Assembly: GCA_031282085.1 (NCBI GenBank)
Contig: JAITEK010000140.1
Location: 1-10,842 of the forward strand
Source of the DNA: Coriobacteriales bacterium
Lineage (GTDB): Bacteria > Actinomycetota > Coriobacteriia > Coriobacteriales > UBA8131
Reading direction: 5' to 3'
Length of the DNA stretch: 10,842 nucleotides
The translations under genes were made by a program, and so were the position numbers. Under the pieces are notes generated by a model. It saw only the letters and a program-made list of their open reading frames with translations, did not search any database and had not been told where the DNA came from. Positions 7,101-10,842 of this stretch are shown in pieces. How positions within the stretch are numbered: the first letter of the stretch is position 1; every line of letters begins with the position of its first letter.

Positions 7101-8519
7101 CTTGAAGGTTGCACGGGGAACCTGCTGGATCATGGCGGGCATCGCTCCGAAGCTGTCGACCTCGAGCTTGCCGCCGCCGCTTATATCAACCGCGATACGG
7201 CCGGAGTTGTAGGAGGCGTCGCCACCGCCACCGCCGCCACCGAGGACCACGACGCCGCCCCAACGGCCATAACCGTTGCCGTTACTGGAGGCATACAGGT
7301 GGGCGCCGCTGGCGACCTTGATGAGGGAGCGCGCATTGGCGCTGCTCTCGTCAGCAGTGGTGGTGTTGATACCCTGGTTGATGCGGATGGCGCTGCCACC
7401 GCTGGCAGTATCGCTGGAGGCCACGTTGCCGTAGCTGTGCAGGGTTACCTGTGCACCGGTGCGCGCCTCAACAGAGGCTACCGTACTGAGGTTCTGTGTG
7501 GCAGGGTACGCCACGATGACATTGCCTCCCGATTTGAGGGAGACCTGGGAGTACTCGGCAAAGATAACGCTCTTTGCGTTGATGTTGCGATAGTTGTTCG
7601 CCTGCGCTATGTTCCAGGTGACGCCCCCGGAGAGCACCACGCTGGAATCCGAGGCGCTCACAAGGCCAGAAGTCGGCGCGCCGACGCCCGTGAGGTCGCC
7701 GATATTGATCGTCCAGTTAGCGGTAGCAGCGTTCTGATAGTCGTGATCCTGGTTCCCATTGGCGCTGATCAGCGGATACGTTGTCGCGTTGCCGCGTATC
7801 ACCTTGATGGTGTGGATGTTGAAGCTCTGCGCGGAAGGAGCCTGGGCCAGCTTGAAGGCAGCCCTGTTTATCGCCGTTACTGTTCCGTCGTTGCTGAAAT
7901 CGAGGATGTGGTTGTTACCGTTTATCTCCAGGTTCCGGTTGATGACCGGCAGGTCGTTGGCCTCGCCTGTTCCACCGGTGCGCTGGATGTCGTTGAGGAG
8001 GGTGATGCGCGAGACGGAGGGGTCAGCTATAGCGTCGCGCAGTTCTGCCCAGCTTCCTACCTCGACATCGGCTGCCATGGGTGTGAGGCCCAGGGTCTGT
8101 ATGCCGCCCGCGACAGCGCCCAGAGGGGCTGCTTCTTCCTCAGATGCCTCGCCGTCCTCGGCTGAGGCCTCCGCTTCTTCGGAGGACTCCTCAGAAGCCT
8201 CCTCCGTGGTTCCCTCTGCCGCTTCCTCAGAAGCCTCCTCAGAAGCCTCCTCAGACGTGCCTTCTTCCGCAGGGGCTTCCGACTCGCCATCCTCGGCGGT
8301 TGTCGCCTCGGACTCGAGGGATGACCCCTCTCCGATGCCGAAGTCCTCGGCGGAGATGGCAAGTGGCAGGGCGAGAAGCACGGTTATGCTCAGGGCAAGC
8401 AAAGCGGCAAGCACCTTGCTCGGCGAGCCCATTCTCTCCGCTATCCTTCTACCCGTCGCCTTTCTCGGCGCTATCGAAGGAATCCTGGCATGCCGATTGG
8501 CGTTCCCCCTGACTTTCAC
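1104..8519 (-). CDS. Giant secreted, membrane-anchored surface protein (beta-helix adhesin with DUF5011-like Ig modules)
   Basis: A 2,471-residue protein, probably an adhesin or cell-surface stalk. The start is GTG (8517-8519): it has AAAGGGG 7 nt upstream and an in-frame TGA 18 nt before it, and the only nearby alternative is Met30. Order of parts: signal peptide (1-57); Glu/Ser/Ala tract (65-131); beta-helix-like region resembling pectate-lyase-like adhesive domains (152-745); beta-sandwich segments (746-1108), one Ig-like around 877-990; alternating X and Ig modules (1119-2167); a last Ig-like domain (2171-2262); Pro/Glu stalk (2273-2303); three membrane helices (2306-2440); a 31-residue tail. 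The Ig domains carry D-[AF]-EDG motifs like those of DUF5011/HYR modules. No cysteine occurs anywhere and there is no LPXTG signal. The frame is intact throughout. The gene is monocistronic, with its own promoter and terminator. I recognise the architecture, not a named gene; the ligand is unknown. Confidence 0.9.
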   Translation of the reverse strand: MKVRGNANRHARIPSIAPRKATGRRIAERMGSPSKVLAALLALSITVLLALPLAISAEDFGIGEGSSLESEATTAEDGESEAPAEEGTSEEASEEASEEAAEGTTEEASEESSEEAEASAEDGEASEEEAAPLGAVAGGIQTLGLTPMAADVEVGSWAELRDAIADPSVSRITLLNDIQRTGGTGEANDLPVINRNLEINGNNHILDFSNDGTVTAINRAAFKLAQAPSAQSFNIHTIKVIRGNATTYPLISANGNQDHDYQNAATANWTINIGDLTGVGAPTSGLVSASDSSVVLSGGVTWNIAQANNYRNINAKSVIFAEYSQVSLKSGGNVIVAYPATQNLSTVASVEARTGAQVTLHSYGNVASSDTASGGSAIRINQGINTTTADESSANARSLIKVASGAHLYASSNGNGYGRWGGVVVLGGGGGGGDASYNSGRIAVDISGGGKLEVDSFGAMPAMIQQVPRATFKVEGGGSQLSLHSTSATGTWGEYEATLRFRYVGNQTFDVSNGARVNVTLDAHTGGNPAAIRFGDGSSNNFRVSSGGQVYIYNGGNGVVSNDTNNVGDNTGVEYDASNFGFYLQGDDSVVQIIANAGPAIDANNETGGDISVGEGSIFIAQGRTAAATGAIFRTGNGFAFSANHPKYYDFSNTRVGGGRIFNIAGTSNTFASTYSDVAVWGNGTNGRSYNPVDGNPYRSWTLIDYTLSGTNFGGNLTSNDSDFSTDTTSFGPNGLLPYTRISGNNGTPTVYDLEPLTNADKYVRAHVTVPEGPVPGSRGAWDDEVWVELEVQPADGSRSYTITAISLEGEDIYEKEAVGHIDGVARYDNGSFLKVGDRYRVTKAWRGNSDPNASRLHLSRPSDLPQSWFTVADVTPPAPVVITSHTELWPEVRTLSGTYSNQAVVGAPNNTDPLTGVYAAIDNNVITDASGNTVYATLNTTARTWSYTLPSNITSLPLDSVLSFIAVDGNGNSNPIGSAKPRHDTVLPPAASLTIREFPAELSSTDKLIGFIEARETQSSIVGVPAALKDLIGASAKDRPGKQNPYGTVVSVIPNAPDVLGFAGETFTYSAWIAKYGAEPPVHLKDYEIPFQLDGHPAYTSSGTVTVFPRDLVGDGIAANNIDITMLDATALVAKSARDRDAEFIQRAQAVAWDTDPAAASSSRVRVVSHTLPAAPAPGVTYEVTFAKDTDPSKLITVDVRVATVNPPVITFLEEPLVITRTAASHVLTPDELKAQMLVSDIEDTGLLDKTQVFLPNSLAHPSIDSHNTGVYVVDYRVTDSEGASTSAKRAVIVNDGRYVIVDEDGDHRADIVLGAQDFILNQNEVSGNEDQVRSASYAEAYIASGPNVGASLSTSLHLKNIPAGYVARAQSGTYPFVWEVTGYNASTSITGTVVQADVIYPGTKYDPYALVANNFHKRLSEAARIITDTDFIAAADARAYKLVDNLANPTVRVIDRGGFSAITGSYPVKYGLTVSGAPLVTSPPTQVSVTGSVGEGTPPELEVTSPVEVAQFDSFDPLTGVTASDVDEGSLLAQVGYNARSTSGYATTADTVDTSVVGLYPLRYWVFDAENNKDEANRLVVVNDGSYKLGTGRVLYAKSFVARLSDVSSDSAQAKPEIISRSFAHTYGDPDGNSEGPNGVSVPDPNGTGGYGKAVGEYDVILQANDVPSGVIQKNVRAKVIDAEVLQPSKPNTTGTTTYVYGNNAQVTLSEAQAIVSGGDSALLSTLGAGVTYAYADGSLQSDTPEIVSVFGPNGIAVFSTDFGQYTVTVSDATRATFIDLTISVGPGRFPEITVTPKPLELPISAVSGSLTESQILSGVSASDFEDGDISAQVTYEIIDVNVSPSVPVSFIPADAAGVYQVIYDIEDVDGNHDSDSRAIVVNDGRYVIDSEYVLAARSFVIGLSEVTPNDAAEQIVEYSQASAWRADGSPALAEVQQTGGYTNQVRDYSPIIGVVGHPVLTKTITAKVFNDSSGPGGGNGTNGDHYAITANNFRINYTEANALVAKAGTAEYSAEFVRRASALSYDRTDQALAPQGTPELQSDNGFAVQGPFDPTKPNPSFKVTLQVSEEPTTWVEVEVLVSNANAPVLIVPATKSAALGARFTEDNYLAGVSAWDAEDGTFPISAITHDYPINTAVPGVYRVTYSVTDSDHNVTTAVTTVTISSGNAPVLTYTSPIAIPGAPAGSANIGSDQIISAGSIRAFDAEDGDITGSIRLTDIATGEAPSVSASDFASYNLLVQVTDSHNNTAQAQILLIVGSAPATVIVNNIITPTPEPEEEPEEEPEPVAEIEEPETPTTIEENGWALLNLIAVILSFLTLAAFGVKFFLDRRRAKNDKDPLFNTHLWANMTPEQRANYTGHQHKRTAAQDSKIGKLFLVNQPVLLIGIVAVLDALIILFATQNFNLGMAIADKYSVIFVLILVIQVLTPVVAALIHNYRKDDQDVQGPPTPQNPFPANNLPTGTQEITL
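1200..1703 (-). other. Pro/Glu stalk and three-helix membrane anchor of the surface protein
   Basis: Residues 2273-2303 are a PEPEEEPEEEPEP-type stalk; its DNA holds a 12-bp tandem unit GGCTCCTCCTCC (plus orientation) at 1660-1671 and 1672-1683. Helix 1 (about 2306-2331, starting WALLNLI) is followed by basic LDRRRAK, helix 2 covers about 2378-2401, and helix 3 about 2414-2438 is followed by RKDD. The charge pattern suggests N-terminus outside and C-terminal tail inside. From memory, similar WALLNLI-type three-helix endings occur in surface proteins of gut Firmicutes and Coriobacteriia; I have not checked this. Confidence 0.75.
1734..2009 (-). other. Membrane-proximal Ig-like domain of the surface protein
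   Basis: Residues 2171-2262 (starting PVLTYTSPIAIP, with FDAEDGDITGSIRL and VQVTDSHNNTA) form a fifth DUF5011-like Ig module, directly following the fourth without an X module between. It breaks the regular (Ig, X, X) order and probably marks the base of the rod. Confidence 0.7.
2019..5165 (-). repeat. Super-repeat of Ig-like and X modules in the surface protein
   Basis: Residues 1119-2167 alternate two module types. Ig-like (DUF5011-like) modules lie at 1208-1300, 1500-1590, 1792-1891 and 2089-2167. Modules I call X lie at 1119-1206, 1312-1401, 1410-1498, 1595-1685, 1700-1787, 1895-1973 and 1988-2086. The order is X, then three times (Ig, X, X), then Ig. The first three Ig modules end in a VNDG[RS]Y motif (Asn at 1296, 1585, 1885), giving periods of 289 and 300 residues (867 and 900 bp). 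DNA around these motifs is still similar, for example near 4621 and 2857. Boundaries are approximate and were set by eye. Confidence 0.75.
5196..6284 (-). other. Middle block of beta-sandwich-like segments in the surface protein
   Basis: Residues 746-1108 link the beta-helix to the super-repeat. Residues 746-876 are rich in aromatics and acidic groups (AWDDEVWVELEVQPADG, GDRYRVTKAWRG). Residues 877-990 resemble a bacterial Ig-like domain (VRTLSGTYSNQAVVGAPN ... AVDGNGNSNP). Residues 990-1108 are a further all-beta-looking segment that I cannot assign. No enzymatic motif is visible. Confidence 0.5.
6285..8066 (-). other. Beta-helix / pectate-lyase-like adhesive region of the surface protein
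   Basis: Residues 152-745 begin with EVGSWAELRDAIADP and ITLLNDIQ, the entry strand seen in pectate-lyase-like adhesive domains of Gram-positive surface proteins. They continue with short rungs of the type 'INGNNHILDF', 'SVVLSGGVTWNI', 'AQVTLHSYGNV', rich in Asn, Gly and alternating hydrophobics. This pattern suggests a right-handed parallel beta-helix. A run of seven Gly (427-433) interrupts it. No catalytic residues of polysaccharide lyases can be assigned from sequence alone, so adhesion is more likely than enzymatic cleavage. The fold is inferred from pattern. Confidence 0.65.
8127..8327 (-). repeat. Acidic Glu/Ser/Ala low-complexity tract with 12-bp tandem repeats
   Basis: Residues 65-131, directly after the signal peptide, are almost only Glu, Ala, Ser, Gly and Thr (for example SEEASEEASEEA). 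At DNA level (plus-strand orientation) the unit TCCTCAGAAGCC is found at 8188-8199 and in tandem at 8224-8235 and 8236-8247, followed by a partial unit to 8255. The unit is 12 bp, so copy-number change by slippage would keep the frame and alter only tract length. The likely role is a disordered, highly charged spacer at the mature N-terminus (inference). Confidence 0.8.
8349..8519 (-). other. Signal peptide of the surface protein
   Basis: Residues 1-57 have an unusually long basic n-region (about 35 residues with many Arg/Lys), a hydrophobic core (KVLAALLALSITVLLALPL, about 36-54) and a likely signal peptidase cut after AISA (57) before EDF. Starting at Met30 would give a conventional short signal peptide, but only a GGAG with 3-nt spacing precedes that codon, so GTG at 8519 is preferred. 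Both forms would be exported. Confidence 0.85.
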
Positions 8520-8526
8520 AATGGTA

Positions 8527-8533
8527 CCCCTTT
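8527..8533 (-). promoter_or_regulatory. Ribosome binding site deciding the GTG start of the surface protein
   Basis: AAAGGGG on the minus strand, 7 nt before GTG (8517-8519). With the in-frame TGA 18 nt upstream of the start codon it makes this GTG the most likely start over Met30. Confidence 0.7.
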
Positions 8534-8758
8534 CCCGTCATTTAACACGACAAGCAACAAAAGCCGCTACGCACGCGGGGAGAGTTGGGTACTATGAACA
8601 AGAAACAGGATTGCACTGTGCCGGGAAGCCGTCCCTCTCCTCGGCTGAGCGGCGTTTTAGCCGTTCTCCGCAATCAAAATGAATACCCCTGCATCTTTGC
8701 CTCTACGCACTACCCTTTTCCCCGTTGTCATCCGCCTCGTTTTGGCACATAACAGTGC

Positions 8759-8780
8759 TAGTGGCATAACGATGCCACTA
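8759..8780. promoter_or_regulatory. Perfect 9-bp dyad in the surface-gene leader
   Basis: TAGTGGCAT (8759-8767), loop AACG (8768-8771) and ATGCCACTA (8772-8780) form a perfect inverted repeat. Just before it, GGCAC-ATAACA-GTGC (8744-8758) is a smaller, related hairpin. The site lies about 85-105 nt into the predicted leader and about 240 bp upstream of the surface-protein start. It is not followed by a U-tract. A transcription-factor operator or an mRNA stabilising hairpin are both possible. Confidence 0.45.
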
Positions 8781-8821
8781 TTCAAAATGGTACCAAATCC
8801 GCACCATTTCTTGCTCCATCA

Positions 8822-8871
8822 GCGGAAATCGCTTCAAATTCCATTAAATCTCCACAATAGGCGCTTTCCGC
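8822..8871. promoter_or_regulatory. Spaced inverted repeat at the surface-gene transcription start (possible operator)
   Basis: GCGGAAATCGC (8822-8832) and GCGCTTTCCGC (8861-8871) are inverted copies with 10 of 11 matches, 28 bp apart. Each arm also reads GCG-N5-CGC. The right arm abuts the minus-strand -10 box and covers the predicted transcription start, a common place for a repressor site. It could alternatively form a stem at the 5' end of the leader. No binding protein can be named. Confidence 0.4.
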
Positions 8872-8900
8872 ATTATAGGGCCTCCACCAGTTTAACTCAA
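8872..8900 (-). promoter_or_regulatory. Sigma-70-type promoter for the surface-protein gene
   Basis: On the minus strand, TTGAGT (8895-8900) and a perfect TATAAT (8872-8877) are separated by exactly 17 bp. Transcription would begin near 8865, giving an untranslated leader of about 345 nt before the GTG start at 8519. No equally good promoter was found closer to the gene. Confidence 0.7.
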
Positions 8901-8949
8901 CAGATGGGGGAGGGAGGGCCGGAGCGTCTCGCTGAGTGGATTAATTTTC

Positions 8950-8987
8950 TGTTACACTTACGTTCTGCCGTTCGCGATCATAGGGGA
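8950..8987 (+). promoter_or_regulatory. Probable extended -10 promoter and ribosome binding site of the regulator operon
   Basis: TGTTACACT (8950-8958) fits an extended -10 element (TG, one base, then TACACT, 4 of 6 to TATAAT). No good -35 box is found at 16-18 bp. AGGGGA (8982-8987) lies 5 nt before the ATG at 8993 and is a good Shine-Dalgarno sequence. The promoter call is weak; the ribosome binding site is solid. Confidence 0.4.
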
Positions 8988-8992
8988 TAGTC

Positions 8993-9580
8993 ATGGTTTC
9001 TTCCCACAGCCTGGCGTCGAGCCAGGTGCCAGACAGTCAATTCAGAGAACTTGCTCAGCGCATCGCGGGGTTGCGCGACGCCTGCGGCTATAGTGTTGAG
9101 GAATTCGCCGACAAGCTCGGCGTGGACCGCGCGGTCTACCGCGCCTATGAGGAAACGGGGTTTGACGTTCCGGCAAGTCTGCTCATGCACATTGCCCACG
9201 TCTGTAATGTAGATATGGCCGTGCTTCTCACCGGCGGTTCCACCCATTTGAGCACCTACCAGGTTGTGCGGGCGGGCAAAGGACAGGTCGTTGACCGGTT
9301 CCCGGGTTATCACTTCCAGGACCTCGCCTACAACTACAGCGGTAAGGTCATGCAGCCGCTGCTGGTCACGCTGGACCCCAGCGATGAGCCGGCGGAGCTG
9401 GTCACCCATGCGGGGCAGGAGTTCAATTACGTGACGCAGGGTACGGTGATCCTCGTGTTCGCCGACCGCGAGATCGAGCTTAACGTAGGCGACAGCGTCT
9501 ACTTCAACCCGCAGATCCCGCATGGCCAGCGTTGCGGCTCGGATGGGCCGGCGACCTTTGTGACCATGATCACGGAGTGA
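8993..9580 (+). CDS. XRE-family transcriptional regulator with C-terminal cupin sensor
   Basis: A 195-residue cytoplasmic DNA-binding protein. Residues about 22-77 form an XRE-type helix-turn-helix (RIAGLRDACGYSVEEFADKLG, then a recognition-helix segment VDRAVYRAYEE). Residues about 118-194 form a small cupin barrel. Cupin motif 1 is H139-AGQE143...G150 and motif 2 is G166-D...P173-QIPH177, so metal-type ligands His139, Glu143 and His177 are kept, while the second His of a classical HxH is Gln142. Length and layout match the cupin-2 XRE regulators. The start ATG is chosen by AGGGGA 5 nt upstream. It precedes an acyl-CoA synthetase by 38 bases with no terminator between, so the two are probably co-transcribed. 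The ligand may be a substrate or product of that enzyme (inference), and autoregulation is likely. It is divergent from the giant surface-protein gene. Confidence 0.92.
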   Translation: MVSSHSLASSQVPDSQFRELAQRIAGLRDACGYSVEEFADKLGVDRAVYRAYEETGFDVPASLLMHIAHVCNVDMAVLLTGGSTHLSTYQVVRAGKGQVVDRFPGYHFQDLAYNYSGKVMQPLLVTLDPSDEPAELVTHAGQEFNYVTQGTVILVFADREIELNVGDSVYFNPQIPHGQRCGSDGPATFVTMITE

Positions 9581-9604
9581 CCTGTTCGCGTATCGACCAT
9601 CCAA

Positions 9605-9610
9605 AAGGAA
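9605..9610 (+). promoter_or_regulatory. Ribosome binding site of the acyl-CoA synthetase
   Basis: AAGGAA lies 8 nt before the ATG at 9619. This fixes the start, and with the 38-nt gap after the regulator stop codon it supports translation from a shared transcript. Confidence 0.7.
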
Positions 9611-9618
9611 AAACGACC

Positions 9619-10842
9619 ATGGACTATATACTTAAGAAATACTGTCCCCGTATCGACTTCGACTCATATGAGGACTTCTTTGAGGACTTCCGCATCGAGG
9701 TGCCGGAGAACTTCAACTTCGCCTACGACGTGGTTGACGAGTGGGCACGCACAGAGCCGGAGAAGCGGGCGCTCGTGTGGTGCAATGATGCTGACGAGGA
9801 GCGCGTTTTAACGTTTACCGAGATTTCGCGGCTCTCCAACCGGCTTGCCAACGCGCTGTGGGAGCAGGGTATCCGCAAGGGCGACATCGTGATGGTCGTC
9901 CTGCGGCAGCGCTGGGAGTATTGGGTCTGCGCCGTCGCGCTCTGCAAGATAGGCGCGACCATCATCCCCGCCACCACGCAACTCACCAAGAAGGACATCG
10001 TCTACCGCCTCAACGCCTCGGGCGCCAAGGCCCTCATCGCCCTGGACGACGCCTACGTGCGTGAACAGGTTGAGCTTGCCATGCCAAAGTGCCCCGGTCT
10101 TGAGCTGCGCGTCCTCGTGAGTGGGAACAGCGTGTCGCATGCCTCGCATGCTCTTGATGCGGAGATGGCCGCTGGCGCGACAAACTGGCTCTCCTTTGAG
10201 CGGCTCGTGGAGGAAGCCTCCGAGGACTGGCAACGGCCTACCGGCGACGCGGCCACCCGCAACGACGACATCATGCTCATCTACTTCACCTCGGGCACCA
10301 CGGGGTTGGCAAAGATGTGCGCGCACAACTTTGTGCATCCGCTCGGGCATATCATCACGGCGAAGTACTGGCAGCAGGTGCGGGAGAACCATCTGCATTG
10401 CAGCGTGAGCGACAGTGGCTGGGCCAAGTTCGGCTGGGGCAAGATATACGGCCAATGGATTGCCGGAGCTGTGATCTTTGCCTTCGACACGCTGCGCTTT
10501 AACCCACTTGAACTGCTCAAACGCATCGAACGGTACCGCATCACCACCTTCTGCGTGCCGCCGACGATGTATCGCTTCATGCTGCAGGAAGACCTCGCCT
10601 CCTTCGATCTGAGCAGTGTCGAAAACTACGCCACCGCGGGCGAACCGCTCAACGCCGACGTCACGAAGCGCTGGTTTGAACTCACCGGCAAGATGATACG
10701 GGAGGGCTTCGGCCAGTCGGAGGGCCCGGTCCTGCTCGCGACCTTCCCCTGGGTCGAGCCGCGTCCCGGCTCGATGGGCAAGCCCTCGCCGCTGCTCAAC
10801 ATCCGGCTGCTCAACGACGCAGGGGAGGCGGTCGCGGACGGG
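9619..10842 (+). CDS. AMP-forming acyl-CoA synthetase (medium-chain/acetyl-CoA synthetase-like), 3'-truncated by the window
   Basis: The first 408 residues of an adenylate-forming enzyme that activates a carboxylate with ATP and joins it to CoA. The frame is open to the window end; relatives have about 550 residues, so the C-terminal lid domain is missing. The ATP-binding loop is T224-SGTTG-LAK232; the usual Pro before Lys is Ala231. Other family motifs are SDSGWAKFGWGKIYGQW (264-280), ATAGEPLN (338-345) and EGFGQSE (362-368). The SDSGW/GKIYGQW stretch points to the medium-chain acyl-CoA synthetase (MACS) branch and away from long-chain FadD enzymes. The ATG at 9619 has AAGGAA 8 nt upstream. 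It follows the cupin regulator, suggesting that carboxylate supply controls its expression. The substrate is not determinable from this part; acetate, other short or medium-chain acids or aromatic acids are possible. Confidence 0.92.
   Translation, partial: MDYILKKYCPRIDFDSYEDFFEDFRIEVPENFNFAYDVVDEWARTEPEKRALVWCNDADEERVLTFTEISRLSNRLANALWEQGIRKGDIVMVVLRQRWEYWVCAVALCKIGATIIPATTQLTKKDIVYRLNASGAKALIALDDAYVREQVELAMPKCPGLELRVLVSGNSVSHASHALDAEMAAGATNWLSFERLVEEASEDWQRPTGDAATRNDDIMLIYFTSGTTGLAKMCAHNFVHPLGHIITAKYWQQVRENHLHCSVSDSGWAKFGWGKIYGQWIAGAVIFAFDTLRFNPLELLKRIERYRITTFCVPPTMYRFMLQEDLASFDLSSVENYATAGEPLNADVTKRWFELTGKMIREGFGQSEGPVLLATFPWVEPRPGSMGKPSPLLNIRLLNDAGEAVADG

Larger units (their letters stand above)
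8515..8794. repeat. 14-nt direct repeat, one copy over the surface-protein start codon
   Basis: TTCACAATGGTACC (8515-8528) and TTCAAAATGGTACC (8781-8794) differ at one base. The first copy covers the GTG start codon and the spacer up to the Shine-Dalgarno sequence; the second lies about 266 bp upstream in the leader. Read on the minus strand the second copy gives GGTACCATT-TTG, mimicking the start region, and opens a frame of about 43 codons with no recognisable product. Confidence 0.4.
8520..8992. other. Divergent regulatory spacer between the surface-protein gene and the regulator operon
   Basis: These 473 bases are visibly more AT-rich than the flanking genes, most of all from about 8740 to 8900. 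They hold a strong minus-strand promoter, a weaker plus-strand promoter, two dyads and a 14-nt direct repeat (separate entries). I find no convincing protein gene: the open frame at 8679-8990 (+) has no Shine-Dalgarno sequence and runs through both promoters. No riboswitch class could be recognised. Confidence 0.75.

Noticed and set aside
7068..8682. Long plus-strand frames at 7068-8165 and 7759-8682
   Set aside because: They mirror the Gly-rich and Glu/Ser/Ala tracts of the real gene and run into its promoter spacer; no recognisable protein.
8540..8740. Cyclic-di-GMP or cobalamin riboswitch in the surface-gene leader
   Set aside because: Fragments such as GGCAAAG and GCACTGTGCCGG are reminiscent, but the conserved core elements do not appear in the right order on either strand.
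8906..8922. G-rich run between the divergent promoters as a G-quadruplex
   Set aside because: It has only three G-tracts of three or more followed by a GG, so a stable quadruplex is not supported.
8679..8990. 103-codon plus-strand frame in the divergent spacer
   Set aside because: No Shine-Dalgarno sequence, no recognisable product, and it spans the dyads and both promoters.
1..10842. CRISPR array, tRNA, rRNA, transposase or phage genes
   Set aside because: No regularly spaced short repeats, tRNA-like cloverleaf or recognisable mobile-element protein was seen on reading either strand.

Overview
The window looks like chromosomal DNA from a high-GC, Gram-positive, gut- or mouth-associated anaerobe. 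My best guess is a member of the Coriobacteriia (the Olsenella/Atopobium/Collinsella/Eggerthella group). That guess rests on the GC-rich coding sequence, a giant surface protein built from Ig-like modules with a three-helix membrane anchor instead of a sortase signal, and a cupin-type XRE regulator paired with an acyl-CoA synthetase. It comes from pattern recognition, not from a database search.

Layout. Positions 1-891 (+) are the C-terminal part of folC. A short convergent spacer (892-1103) holds a palindrome of the dispersed-repeat type and an intrinsic terminator serving the minus strand. Positions 1104-8519 (-) are one 2,471-residue gene for a secreted, membrane-anchored surface protein. 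In order it has a long signal peptide, an acidic Glu/Ser/Ala tract, a beta-helix-like adhesive region, a middle block of beta-sandwich segments, a very regular super-repeat of Ig-like (DUF5011-like) and unnamed 'X' modules, a Pro/Glu stalk and three transmembrane helices. A 473-base divergent spacer (8520-8992) has a good sigma-70-type promoter pointing at the surface-protein gene, which implies a leader of about 345 nt. It also has several dyads and a 14-nt repeat that overlaps the surface-protein start codon. On the plus strand, 8993-9580 encodes an XRE helix-turn-helix/cupin regulator, followed 38 bases later by an AMP-forming acyl-CoA synthetase (9619 to beyond the window end).

How the parts relate. 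FolC is a housekeeping folate enzyme unrelated to its neighbours. The regulator and the synthetase look like a two-gene operon in which the cupin domain may sense a carboxylate or its CoA thioester. The regulator and the surface protein are divergently transcribed from promoters about 50 bp apart, so control of the surface protein by this regulator is possible but only inferred. The most interesting content is the surface protein: seven copies of a module I cannot name, alternating in strict order with Ig-like domains at a period of about 290-300 residues.
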